This document shows, piece after piece, positions 18,056 to 27,807 of a stretch of DNA of 64,000 nucleotides; position 1 is the stretch's first letter; the number at the start of each line of letters is the position of its first letter. The notes under the pieces were generated by a model that ran no database searches, was not told the DNA's origin, and saw only the letters and a list, made by a program, of their open reading frames with translations. Origin of the DNA: Bradyrhizobium glycinis (GTDB taxonomy: Bacteria; Pseudomonadota; Alphaproteobacteria; Rhizobiales; Xanthobacteraceae); the NCBI RefSeq assembly GCF_016031655.1, contig NZ_JACCHQ010000021.1, positions 1-64,000 of the forward strand, in the 5' to 3' direction. A program made the position numbers and the translations under genes.

Positions 18056-20296
18056 TCATAGAGTCTTGAGATACTCGACAAGCGCTCGCCGCTCGGCGTC
18101 GGTCAATTCTGGTCCGATCACGCCAGGCGGCAACTTCGTTACGTCGGTTTCCTTGCCCTCGAAGGAATGTCCGCGATTACTGTTCCCAAGCAGCGACACA
18201 TCGAAGTTCGTCAGGCCTGCCGCACAGCTCACGGACGATTGTGCTTTGGTAACAAGTCCGACATTGACTGGGTCGAACGCACGGCTGCCGACGCAAAAGG
18301 ACGTCGGCCGCTGGGCCTGCGGTACCAACATGTCTCTCAGCGTCGGAATGGACCCATTGTGCAGATAAGGAGCCGTCGCCCAGACACCGTCCAACGGGCG
18401 CGCCCGGTACTGAGGTTCAAGCGCGAGAACAACTTCGTCTTTGCCCTTGCGGCTTGCCCGCGCCTCGACATAGACCCGCTGATTTTGGCAGTTCTTTCTT
18501 GGCCCCCACATTTGACGCTTGGTTTCATCAGAAGTGCCGTTCGCAATCATCCACTGGTCGATCGTTTTGCCGACCACGTCCATGAGTGCGAGTACAAACA
18601 GAGGATCTGCCCCTTTATCTGCCGGAAGGCCGCAAGCTCCGGCTTTATTGAGGTCATCTGTAGGACTTAATCCGAGTGACTCCGGTAGGTGAACGCGTCG
18701 CGTCGTGAGGACGCTGGATTGTTGGCGGTCGGTCCCGATCGCTGAGACCGGCATCTGGACCACGTTAAAATAATGCCGGCCGCCGATGTCCACCCAATTC
18801 GTCTCGTTCTTGGCTGAGCGATCGGGGTTCTCTAGGCTCCAGAACGAATCTTCCGGCCACTTTTTGTCGAAGGCGGTATCGTTGACCGGGCCTCGGTGGC
18901 ATTCAAAGCAGTGAGCGCGGTAAAGATCGCGCCCCTTTTCGACGAGCTTTTCATCAATCGCCCAGGCCGGGTCACTGCGGAATTTCTCCGCTGCGTCCTT
19001 CCATCGGGGCGCTACGAGCCCGGTGAATTTTCTGTCGCCTGCATGGCCCGCCGAAAAGGGATCGGCGCCGCGAAGAAGCTCTTCGAACTGTGCGATTTCG
19101 GATAGATGCATCGACGAGGCAAAAAGAGGCCGTCCGGGCGCGGCCGCTGTCATATTGATTTTCGCGCTGACACCGAGCGCCTCGCCGGAATTGCGGACGA
19201 GTTCGTTGAGGACAGAGGCGTCATACTGCGCCCAAAGGAAATGCGGCGTGTCCCAGATTGGCGGAAAGCTCACAGGCGCATCGTGCCGGGCGAAGTTGCT
19301 CTTCAGGAGTGGGTCTCGGAGTTCGCCAGTTAGTGGATCGAGCATGTTGGTATAGAAAACCTGGTTCCCGATCCGGTTCAACGCATCAAGTCGACCGAAC
19401 CCTTCATCGAGATGCGCCACTCCCTGTTCCGTCAAAATTCTGTCGGTCGCCGCCTTTTGATTCTTGATCTTTTGGAGTGCCAGCTCGAGCTGGTTTCGCA
19501 GCTGCTTCCGATCGACGCTTTGCCCTTTGATCTGCTCCAGCTTGCTGGCGAAACGCTCAAATCGCCATGGGAAGATCAGCGTGTAGCCAATCGATAGTCC
19601 GATGATTCTTTCGACCTCGCCGAGATTGACCATCGCCGGCCCACCGTCGAACCGTATGCTGACATTCTTGTATTCGAGATGCCCCGTATGACAGGCGGCG
19701 CAGGTTAGTCCGATCTGGTCTTCATATTTGGCACCCGTCGTCGGATCGAGGCCACCCTCGAGGATGGCAAAGCCGACCGGCAAAGCATTCGGATTGTCGG
19801 GCGCGCTTGGAGCCCAACTGCCCCCATTCGTCGCATCGTCGTGATAACCATATGAGGGCGCACTACCGACGAAGTCCTTTGAGCTAGGACTTGGGATGAA
19901 GCCGAGGCGGCGCAGGTAGTCCTGGTCTGTCAAGCTCGTGTAGAAGAACGACAGCTCCGGGCGTTCCAGGGCCAAAAACCACTGATAGGGAACAGGAATG
20001 GTCGCCGTCCCCTGCGATGTGTGGTGAAACCAGTAACGCTGGCGGGGGCTCCAATTTTGCGGCAGCCAATAAGCGCTTTCGATTTTTGATGGCTCCGGCA
20101 GAGTCGCAGGCAGCAATTGAGCGATCAGATTGGCGTCGTTCTTGAGTTTAAGGGCTGCATCGCGAACCCTCTCCGGCGCGAAATACACCAGGGCGGCCGC
20201 CACGATCGCGACAACAACGATTGCAAACAAAAGCCCGGTAATATGAGGCCAGCGCATCACCCAGGAATAAACACGAGAGCCAGAACGTCTCCCCAT
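18056..20296 (-). CDS. Membrane-anchored di-haem cytochrome c protein (RoxA/CCP-like)
   Basis: A 746-residue protein with one N-terminal membrane anchor (about 20-39) and a large periplasmic part. Two haem-binding motifs are visible: CAACH (about 199-203) and CFECH (about 463-467). The layout and the segment PPIWDTPHFLWAQYDAS recall di-haem cytochrome c peroxidase/RoxA-like proteins, but no substrate can be deduced. ATG 20296 is preferred over upstream starts because GGAGG lies 8 nt before it. It is the last gene of a minus-strand run after a patatin-like membrane protein and a mono-haem protein (72 nt gap), suggesting periplasmic redox work linked to a lipid or polymer substrate. Confidence 0.75.
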   Translation of the reverse strand: MGRRSGSRVYSWVMRWPHITGLLFAIVVVAIVAAALVYFAPERVRDAALKLKNDANLIAQLLPATLPEPSKIESAYWLPQNWSPRQRYWFHHTSQGTATIPVPYQWFLALERPELSFFYTSLTDQDYLRRLGFIPSPSSKDFVGSAPSYGYHDDATNGGSWAPSAPDNPNALPVGFAILEGGLDPTTGAKYEDQIGLTCAACHTGHLEYKNVSIRFDGGPAMVNLGEVERIIGLSIGYTLIFPWRFERFASKLEQIKGQSVDRKQLRNQLELALQKIKNQKAATDRILTEQGVAHLDEGFGRLDALNRIGNQVFYTNMLDPLTGELRDPLLKSNFARHDAPVSFPPIWDTPHFLWAQYDASVLNELVRNSGEALGVSAKINMTAAAPGRPLFASSMHLSEIAQFEELLRGADPFSAGHAGDRKFTGLVAPRWKDAAEKFRSDPAWAIDEKLVEKGRDLYRAHCFECHRGPVNDTAFDKKWPEDSFWSLENPDRSAKNETNWVDIGGRHYFNVVQMPVSAIGTDRQQSSVLTTRRVHLPESLGLSPTDDLNKAGACGLPADKGADPLFVLALMDVVGKTIDQWMIANGTSDETKRQMWGPRKNCQNQRVYVEARASRKGKDEVVLALEPQYRARPLDGVWATAPYLHNGSIPTLRDMLVPQAQRPTSFCVGSRAFDPVNVGLVTKAQSSVSCAAGLTNFDVSLLGNSNRGHSFEGKETDVTKLPPGVIGPELTDAERRALVEYLKTL

Positions 20297-20368
20297 AACA
20301 ATTACCTCCATCAATCGTTTCATGCGTCCAGGCGAACCGGGAGGCTGCCGTAAACGGGACGGCGTCTG

Positions 20369-21724
20369 TTACTTGTTCAGCAGTCGGCTATTGATGAAGG
20401 CCACCACGTCGGCCGTCTCGGCTGCCGTGCGCCGAGTTATCGTCGCCGCCGCCGGGCCGCTCTGCAAGAACGACGGGAACCAACCGAAGTTGCGAACATT
20501 CCAATCTTCTTTCGGCCAGACCGCGCGGTTGACGCCAGGCACCGCGAAGTTTGGAATCTTTTTGGCGAGTGGCTGCGCTGTCTCGGTGTGACAGCTCACA
20601 CAATCGGTATTGAAGAAGTGGCTCTTCTTCGGATCGGCAATGGTGTTGACGATCTCGATGACGCGGCTGTTCGGCACGTTGCCGTCGATGAACTCGGAGG
20701 TTGAAACGCCCTTGCGCTCGGCGGCGGCCAAAGGCGGATTTTGCAATGCCGCGTGTCGACAGGTGATCGGATTTCGATTGTTCGTACCCGGTTGCGGGAC
20801 CACGTGTTTTCCGCCGATAATGCTGAACATCTGTGCTACGTGCAGGCCATCAAGCGTCGGGCCGGGCACGGGTATCAACCCAGCTTGCGGAACCCTCAAC
20901 ATCGACACGAAAATCCAGGGTTCGGGCGGTGCGATGCCCATCACTGCCATCGAGTTGAGACGCTGCGGCGACAGATGCTTCTCAACCAAGGCTTTGAGCG
21001 CATCGCGAAACGCCTTCGCCGATGCCCCTACAAGGCCCGGATGCACTTTCAGATCACCGGCGGTCGAGACTTTGACATTGCTGAAATGTCCGGCTCCAAG
21101 CTGATCGCGCAAGGTCGCTACGTCACGAACGATCGCCTTGAAGGCTTCGTCGTCCGGTTTGAATCGCGGGAACGGTGCGCAACCGTCCAGAGGCGGATCC
21201 GCGTCGAGAGTGAAGCTGAAGATAAGGTGGCCCGCGGTGTCGTGAACCTTGAAGCCGTCTGGCCCATTCGTTACCGGCTGTATGATGAGGCGGATTTGCG
21301 GTTGCCGGCCAAATTGGGCTATGATATCGGCCGACAATCCCGGCGCGCCCGGATCGATACGGATCCCGGCTACAAACCAGGCGTCGATCTTTTTAACGGC
21401 ATCGGGCAACTGAATGTGGCGTACACCCGAGTCCGGCACACCGGGGCGCTCTGGCTGTTCGGCGTTGGCAATAAAGCGCGCGAAGTCCGCGTCGGAAAAC
21501 AGCCGCTGGGGCGATCCTGTGGGGCCGGAGAGATCGGATACCGCGATCAGATTGGCGAGGTCGCCTGCCGACTTCGGCGGAGGAAAGAGAATGGACACAT
21601 CATTTGGCGCAAGCGGCTTTGATGCGGCTTGCGCCGGAGCCGTTGTGACATCCAAAGTTGATGCGAACATCGCTCCCGCCGCAAACAGTCGTGCGAGCCG
21701 CCGACGAAACATAGATCTATGCAT
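20369..21724 (-). CDS. Secreted mono-haem cytochrome c-like protein
   Basis: A 451-residue exported protein. ATG 21724 is chosen because GGGAGGGG sits just upstream and a standard signal peptide follows: basic MHRSMFRRRLARL, a hydrophobic stretch, and an AQA-A cleavage site near residue 34. A single CVSCH haem motif lies near 375-379, with the remaining 72 residues completing a cytochrome-like C-terminal domain. The 340-residue N-terminal part has no motif I recognise. It lies 119 nt after the patatin-like gene and 72 nt before the di-haem gene on the same strand, so electron transfer to that partner is plausible but inferred. Confidence 0.7.
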   Translation of the reverse strand: MHRSMFRRRLARLFAAGAMFASTLDVTTAPAQAASKPLAPNDVSILFPPPKSAGDLANLIAVSDLSGPTGSPQRLFSDADFARFIANAEQPERPGVPDSGVRHIQLPDAVKKIDAWFVAGIRIDPGAPGLSADIIAQFGRQPQIRLIIQPVTNGPDGFKVHDTAGHLIFSFTLDADPPLDGCAPFPRFKPDDEAFKAIVRDVATLRDQLGAGHFSNVKVSTAGDLKVHPGLVGASAKAFRDALKALVEKHLSPQRLNSMAVMGIAPPEPWIFVSMLRVPQAGLIPVPGPTLDGLHVAQMFSIIGGKHVVPQPGTNNRNPITCRHAALQNPPLAAAERKGVSTSEFIDGNVPNSRVIEIVNTIADPKKSHFFNTDCVSCHTETAQPLAKKIPNFAVPGVNRAVWPKEDWNVRNFGWFPSFLQSGPAAATITRRTAAETADVVAFINSRLLNK

Positions 21725-21843
21725 TTCACCCCTCCCTACCATTGGTAGTCCCTGTAAGACAAAAAACTTCAAACATCAGATGTCAAAAGCGGCGATCGGC
21801 CGCTACGCTCGCCATGGCAATGCGAGCAACGGGAGCAACCTCC

Positions 21844-24800
21844 TCATTCCTCACCGTAGAATTGGCTTTGCAAGGTCTTGAGTTTCGTCGGATGCAACGC
21901 CTTCTCGATACAGCTGAGGAACATCTCACCCCTTGCATTGACCCGCTCCCTGTCAACCGGCTCATGTGCCATGTCCGTTTGCAAGGCGCGCACCGCCGTC
22001 CAGTCGTTCGCACGATCCTTGAGCAACTCGAACAGTGTTCGGCGATTGTTGGGCGGAGATAATCGGTCGTCCCTATACCGGTGCAAGCGGAAGTGGGCGA
22101 AAGTGACCTTGGCCGAGATCTTAGCATCCCTTAACGCGTCGGGTAGCGTCAGCAGATCGAGTCCTTCGAGCTCGCCCAGCTGCTGCATTTGATCCTGCGC
22201 TTCCTGATATTGCTCGCGGCCGACCAGTTGATACATTCCTCGCGGGCGAAACAGCCAACCGTCATCCGTTCCGGATTGGTTGCCGAACAGATTGCCGTCG
22301 TAGCCAAGGACGAAGTTGGCCAATTCCTTGGGATGGTTGAGTAGTGAACTAATGTCGACCACGGGCTTGTTTGCGGCCGCAAGCTTTGCGTTATTCTGGT
22401 CGATGCGATCGCGCCATTTCTGTGGGAGTTGTGAAGCCGCGCTGTACGAGAAATTCTCGCTGCTGCGCGTAAAGTCGGCGCTGTCGTAGGACAATGACCC
22501 AAGAATATAGGCCAGGATACGAGGATCTGTCTCCTGGACGCGATCCCATTCCTGCAACAAAGCCCTGACCTGCTCGGCCTGATAATAAGCCATGTAGCTC
22601 TTGCGATATGGCGGAACCGGTAGTGGCGCCGGTGAATGGCCCTTGCTCGATTCGCTTAACTGGTGCTCATAGCTTGAGACTTTTTCCTGATACTTCTCAT
22701 AACCGCGCTCTTGCAGCCAATTGCTCTCATAGCAAGCAAGCAACGGCTGCGGCTTAATCTTTGAAGTTAGTTGATATTCCTTGGCCAGCTGGCCGGCGTA
22801 GGCAGCCCGTGCGAGCTTGGCGTCCTTGAGCGTTTCAAATGCGGACGCGACCGATCCATTCAGAAGATGGAACAACTTCACCTGCAGGCAATCGGCGTTG
22901 CTCTGCCTCTCGCGGGACTGATCGAAGTCATCTTTCGGCACGCAATCCCAAAAGCGACCGCTGCTCAATGAGATGATATCCTCGGTCTTCTGGGACAACG
23001 TCCAGCCGAGTGGAAGGCTATAAAACAGGCCTGTTATGTCCGTCCGGCCGAACGTCGGAAAGCGCTGCACACTGGGGGGCACTTCGGTGTCGTGTCGGCG
23101 ATCAATGCTGGTTGCCTGATTGAGCGCGACATAGGTTCGGGAGGTTCGCGTGCTCAGAAGAGCGCGTACCGGCTCCATGAGCTCGCCGAACATGAATGAC
23201 CCATGATCACCGAATTGTCCGCTCACGAGAGACAGCAGGTAAATCCGGAATTTTGGTGCGTCGGAGGTGCCCTTGATGCTGTTAAGCTTCTCAATGAGAC
23301 CGAGCGCCGTCTCGATCCCGGAGTTCTCCACATATCCGCCGTCCACCAGGCGCGCCTGCGGATTGTTGGTTATGCAGTCATTCCTAACCGAGACGGTCGC
23401 CGCCGGTGTAACCCACGGAAATCGCGCGCTCGTGAAAGCTGCTGTGCTGAGCGGAATACGAAGCGAGTGGCTCTTGACCTTTTGGTCAGCCCCGGTGCCC
23501 GCGCGCTCTAGCGCGGCAAGAACACACAGGTCCGTGTCTTTCGGGTGCAGCGGATCGAAATCGAAGGGGGAAATGACGGCCCGTTTGCCGCTGCCGGCAT
23601 CTGTCGTGTTGAACAACAGCGCCGGCATATTTTTATCGGGCGCCCAATGGGACTGATAGTCGCCCTTAAGCAGATTGGTTCGATCGCTGGCACCCTTGTG
23701 GTTGCTGAGCATCCTGTCAACGGCGTTCTCCAAGGTGTATTCGAGAAAGCGCGCGCGATCGAAGGCGGGGATCGCGACCGGTGAAAACATCTGAGTGAAA
23801 TCAGTAAACAGAAATCCGGCAACCAAAGGCGACAAAAAATCGGTTGCCAAAACGCTTGCAGCGCGCTGCTCGACCGGCCCAGGAGCATCAATATCTTGGA
23901 CCCGCCCCAACCCGGCAAGGAAATCCGCGATTTTGGGACATGTCTTTTCGTCGATGGCATTTGAATCAAGGGACGCATCTCCGGCGTGGAGCGCAGCGGC
24001 AAAGATTGCCGAACCGACGCTGCCCCCGGACACGCCGCTTATCGCAAACAGATGTTGGCGAAATGCCGGACAGAGATCCTGCAGCCGGGCAAGAAACCGC
24101 GCCGCGTTATTCGCGGCATAGATTCCTCCGCCTTGAGCCGCTACAACGAATACTGGATATTCGCCAAGCCTCTTGGCTTCGTCCACCCGCGGCTTTTGTA
24201 AGAGCCACTCGCGGAACGCGGCGGCCGCTGCCGTGCGCGCCTTTTCCGGCGCACTGTTTGCTTCAGAGAGGGTACGCAGTTCGTGGTTGTCACCTCCCAG
24301 TAGGGAGGCAAGCAGGAACAAGCCGCCAAAGACAGCCGGAATAAACGGGAACGCAAATCTAATCGTCAAGAGAGCAAAGTGGACCGTGAGACCAATGACG
24401 CAAACCGCAAAGAGAGCGATCACGCCGAACGAGCCGAGAAATTGTGCGAGCGTATCCGGCAGCAGGAGGAATGCTGCTGTCAATATCACGATGCCGCCGA
24501 TCGAGAGCGCGAGAAACCTGTAGCGGATGAAGTAAGCGTTGTTGGCGCGGCTCGCGATATCAATCGAGCGATCGCTTGATCCTATTCGCCAGGTAAATAC
24601 CACGAAACAGGCGAGCATGATCAGCATGGCGATCGCGAGGATGAACAGCATGTTCCGCTCAAACGCGAGCGCCTGGTCCTGAATGCGGAAGATACTGCCG
24701 ACTTCCTCGACCTCCCCAATCTTTCGCGCCGGTCGCGAGGCGAATTGGCCTGCTGTGGCGGCGATGATCGGCAGTGCTCCAAGTAGGACGGGAGCAAGTC

Positions 24801-25068
24801 TTATATAGAAGGCCAGGCGCCCCGAAGACTTAGGGATTTGCCGCACGGATGCTGTTGTGAGCTGAAACGAGCTTGCCCAAATTGTTATGGCAATCAGGCC
24901 CAGGGCAGCGAACTCCCTGAACGTCGCCCAACCAAGGTCGTCGGCGGCTATCCGGTAGAGCTCCTGAATCTGATCTGGCAGGTAGAGCAATACTGAGATA
25001 GCTAACGACAGAACAATTATCCATCTAAGATTGCGAAATAAGGCAAACAGCTGCTCGCGCACAGTCAT
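21844..25068 (-). CDS. Polytopic membrane protein with patatin-like lipase domain
   Basis: A 1074-residue protein. The first 260 residues contain about six hydrophobic segments (roughly 15-35, 55-75, 88-108, 138-160, 185-205 and 215-258). They are followed by a patatin-like phospholipase domain with a glycine-rich AAQGGGIYAA (about 310-319), the nucleophile elbow GVSGGS (Ser347) and the catalytic DGG (Asp576). The C-terminal 400 residues are unassigned. ATG 25068 has GGAG 8 nt upstream and is preferred to an in-frame GTG at 25086. Patatin domains hydrolyse acyl esters of lipids. It is first in the minus-strand cassette with two cytochromes and is divergent from a DUF2235 hydrolase, an uncommon grouping. 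Confidence 0.8.
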   Translation of the reverse strand: MTVREQLFALFRNLRWIIVLSLAISVLLYLPDQIQELYRIAADDLGWATFREFAALGLIAITIWASSFQLTTASVRQIPKSSGRLAFYIRLAPVLLGALPIIAATAGQFASRPARKIGEVEEVGSIFRIQDQALAFERNMLFILAIAMLIMLACFVVFTWRIGSSDRSIDIASRANNAYFIRYRFLALSIGGIVILTAAFLLLPDTLAQFLGSFGVIALFAVCVIGLTVHFALLTIRFAFPFIPAVFGGLFLLASLLGGDNHELRTLSEANSAPEKARTAAAAAFREWLLQKPRVDEAKRLGEYPVFVVAAQGGGIYAANNAARFLARLQDLCPAFRQHLFAISGVSGGSVGSAIFAAALHAGDASLDSNAIDEKTCPKIADFLAGLGRVQDIDAPGPVEQRAASVLATDFLSPLVAGFLFTDFTQMFSPVAIPAFDRARFLEYTLENAVDRMLSNHKGASDRTNLLKGDYQSHWAPDKNMPALLFNTTDAGSGKRAVISPFDFDPLHPKDTDLCVLAALERAGTGADQKVKSHSLRIPLSTAAFTSARFPWVTPAATVSVRNDCITNNPQARLVDGGYVENSGIETALGLIEKLNSIKGTSDAPKFRIYLLSLVSGQFGDHGSFMFGELMEPVRALLSTRTSRTYVALNQATSIDRRHDTEVPPSVQRFPTFGRTDITGLFYSLPLGWTLSQKTEDIISLSSGRFWDCVPKDDFDQSRERQSNADCLQVKLFHLLNGSVASAFETLKDAKLARAAYAGQLAKEYQLTSKIKPQPLLACYESNWLQERGYEKYQEKVSSYEHQLSESSKGHSPAPLPVPPYRKSYMAYYQAEQVRALLQEWDRVQETDPRILAYILGSLSYDSADFTRSSENFSYSAASQLPQKWRDRIDQNNAKLAAANKPVVDISSLLNHPKELANFVLGYDGNLFGNQSGTDDGWLFRPRGMYQLVGREQYQEAQDQMQQLGELEGLDLLTLPDALRDAKISAKVTFAHFRLHRYRDDRLSPPNNRRTLFELLKDRANDWTAVRALQTDMAHEPVDRERVNARGEMFLSCIEKALHPTKLKTLQSQFYGEE

Positions 25069-25855
25069 CGCGTCATCTCCGTTCACACGTTCTTGGAGAT
25101 TGCTGGCAAGCCACTGAGATGGGCTCTGGTATCGGGCATTCGCGCCAGCTCACATTGAAATGTTTTCAGCCCGTAGCATACGGGCGACTTGAAAAAATTG
25201 TCGTTCAGGGCACGCTCGCAGGTAGCGCGTCAAATATTGTGCACTTCCCTATAGGAGTGTGCCGGCTTTGTCGATATGTTCTGCGCGGCGATCGGAGAGT
25301 TTTCCTCCGAATGGCCTCCACTTGTTTGCATTGGAGCGCAAATCACTTGCCGACGTATGACTCCTCTTGCGGCGGCTTGCAAAGTCTGACCGCAAACGCT
25401 CAGTACGAACCGCACCGTTGCCTGTAGGAAGAATACGCGCCTGCCAGGCACGGGGTGCGTGATGATCCGCGACGAAGCTGCGATCGAGGGCCTCGATAAG
25501 ACGTCTTGCTGCTGGAAAACAAGACCTTGCGCTGTTGTTCAGCGCGACTCCGTGCGTAAACGCAAAAAACCGGCGCCGCCGTTGTTCTAGTCTGTGGAGA
25601 TACGGACTTTGGTCAGGGTGATGTGTTGCACTCCCGCCGCCGGCATCGCTCAGAATCACAGCGATTCCACTTGGGATAGAGAATGGGTTGCTGCGACTCG
25701 CCTTCAGTATCTGCTGTCCGAGCTTGCGTCGCCTATGTTGCGATTGACCCACAAGCTGAGAGTTTGTCGTGCGCCTGCCAGCGCCATGTTTATGTTTATA
25801 GGTGCGCTCGGCTGTCAGAGTTCTCTCTGAGGGCGGCGCCGTCGGGAGCCGTTCC
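25069..25855. other. Divergent intergenic region of the lipase/cytochrome cassette
   Basis: About 790 bases between the divergent patatin-like and DUF2235 genes. It must hold both promoters. No convincing gene, hairpin or palindrome was found. Confidence 0.45.
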
Positions 25856-27157
25856 ATGAATGTTTTTCGCTGGGTTGAGCGCATCGGGCACACGATCGGG
25901 CTGTTACTCGCGATCGTGGCGATTGTCGCCATCGGAGTGATCGTCGGTCGTCCTGCAGAGAAGAGTGGCAATCAACCGAACTTTGCAGGCGCAGAGCAGC
26001 AGCAAAAGCGCCTCGCAGTCTTTCTCGACGGGACATGGAATAGTGTCAACAGTAACACCAACGTCTGGCGAATGCGGGCTCTCTGCGCGAGCAAAAGCGC
26101 CGACGGCAAACCTCAACTCGTCTACTATGAGGTTGGGGTTAACGGGTTTTTGGGCGGTGTTTTCGGTCAGGGACTCGATGAGAATATTCGCCTAGCGTAC
26201 GAGTGGCTCATCGAAAATTACAAAGAAGGCGACGAGATATTTATTTTCGGCTTTAGCCGGGGGGCTTTCACAGCCAGAGCCTTGGCTGGATTGGTTGCGA
26301 TCAATGGGGTCCTGAAAGCTGGCTCTCCGATCGGGGTGACAGAGCTCTTTGATCGCTACAAGAAGGGCGATGAGGAGAGCATTTGGCGATTGAAGGATAT
26401 CGCAGCGACGGGCGAGACCAGCAAGTTGACGCAACAAGAAAAGTGGCTTCTCAAATATTCGCAGCCGGCCCAAGTAAAGGTAATGGGTGTGTGGGACACC
26501 GTCGGTTCCGTCGGTCTAGCGGCGGGGAACATTCCGGGCATTAGCCGTTCTCAGTTCGACTATCTCCAAACAGGACTGCGCATCCATATTTTAAACGGCT
26601 ATCACGCCCTTGCTATTGATGAGCATCGCAACGACTTCGCTCCCACGCTTTGGGATGTTCGTCATCCAAAGGATCCCAGCGCGGTCATCGCAAAGCCGCG
26701 CCCGCTTTCCGCAGTTGAGCAGCGTTGGTTCGTAGGTGCCCATGCCAATGTTGGGGGCGGCTATCAGACCGATCTTCTCGCCCAAGCTCCGCTGCGTTGG
26801 ATGATGAAGAAAGCAGAACTGCACGGTCTTTCGTTCCGATCTGAGGTCGATCTTGATGGAGACGCCGTAACAACGCCGATTGCCGACTCGTATACGTCCT
26901 TTGGTTCTGGTCTCTATGCCTGGTTCACTTCGCCCCTGTATCGGACCGTCGGCAGCGAGCCGAGTGTCAGGGAAGATGGCAGCCATATCAGCGTCAATGA
27001 GACCGTCGACGCTAACGTATTTAAGCGATGGCGAGCTGATCCAACGTATCGCCCAGCGAACATTGTCGAGTGGGCGCAGCGTAAGAAGGTTGATCCAGCT
27101 CAATTTCAAACCTCCGTGCGAGCGGACGACCCCCGCGTCGAGGTGCCAGACCCTTAG
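25856..27157 (+). CDS. DUF2235 alpha/beta hydrolase with N-terminal membrane anchor
   Basis: A 433-residue protein with an N-terminal hydrophobic segment (about 12-31), then the DUF2235 fold known from T6SS phospholipase effectors of the Tle1 type. Characteristic pieces are AVFLDGTWN (about 54-62), the nucleophile motif GFSRGA (Ser134), GVWDTVG (Asp214) and HALAIDEHR (His250), so a complete catalytic triad is plausible. ATG 25856 is preferred because GGGAG lies about 8 nt upstream. The membrane anchor argues for a resident envelope enzyme rather than an exported toxin. It diverges from the patatin-like gene, so two putative lipid hydrolases of different folds face each other. Confidence 0.78.
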   Translation: MNVFRWVERIGHTIGLLLAIVAIVAIGVIVGRPAEKSGNQPNFAGAEQQQKRLAVFLDGTWNSVNSNTNVWRMRALCASKSADGKPQLVYYEVGVNGFLGGVFGQGLDENIRLAYEWLIENYKEGDEIFIFGFSRGAFTARALAGLVAINGVLKAGSPIGVTELFDRYKKGDEESIWRLKDIAATGETSKLTQQEKWLLKYSQPAQVKVMGVWDTVGSVGLAAGNIPGISRSQFDYLQTGLRIHILNGYHALAIDEHRNDFAPTLWDVRHPKDPSAVIAKPRPLSAVEQRWFVGAHANVGGGYQTDLLAQAPLRWMMKKAELHGLSFRSEVDLDGDAVTTPIADSYTSFGSGLYAWFTSPLYRTVGSEPSVREDGSHISVNETVDANVFKRWRADPTYRPANIVEWAQRKKVDPAQFQTSVRADDPRVEVPDP

Positions 27158-27807
27158 GTAGCATTGGTGAGGGCGCCAGCTCACCATATTCCGCTGAGAG
27201 GGACCAATACGGTACGTGAACTCTCCAGAGTGAATAACCAAATAGTTCAGCCCAGTTCCTGAAATCGCTTCTCGGAATCGTGGTGTAGCCGCGAATGATT
27301 CTTTTGACACTTACCGTCTGCAAGCCTAGCCAGGCTACCTGGGGGCGGAATTTTCGATGAGTGCCGAGTACGGACTTTGGCTCTTCCTCTTGCGAGAGAT
27401 TACCAGGACGAGCACGAGCGCTAGGTGGGGCTGCTTCGTTTGAAGCGTCCCGAGTAACTCGTGTCGGTAGATAGTAAGCCGCGTCGCCCCAAGAAAAGCG
27501 CGACGGCTCGGCGGAGCACGGGCTTATTTGAGTGGCGGCAAGCTTGCGGATGTCGACCAGGAGTGAACGCAAACGCAGTGTCTCCGAATTGAACTGCTGC
27601 GCAGGTGCGAGAAAGTGAGTGGCAATTTTCGGCGTTGCGGCTCACGAAGCGGCGTAGTGGTTGCATCGATTGAGAAGAACTACTATTGAGTTTTGTACTT
27701 TTCTCTTTCTAAAAAATCTAAATTTAGGTCCATCACCCCGCGGGGCGCAAATGCCGTCCAGCACGGTTGGTTGAAACGCCGGGGCAAGCTGGGCCGAGGA
27801 GGGGCAC
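27158..27807. other. Intergenic, AT-rich toward the 3' end
   Basis: About 650 bases with no recognised gene. The last 130 bases are AT-rich (around 27680-27730) and probably contain the promoter of the following fusion gene. No precise promoter is claimed. Confidence 0.4.

Noticed and set aside
20741-21622. A 293-codon plus-strand frame opposite the mono-haem cytochrome gene
   Set aside because: No motif or ribosome-binding site; the minus strand encodes a signal peptide and a haem motif.
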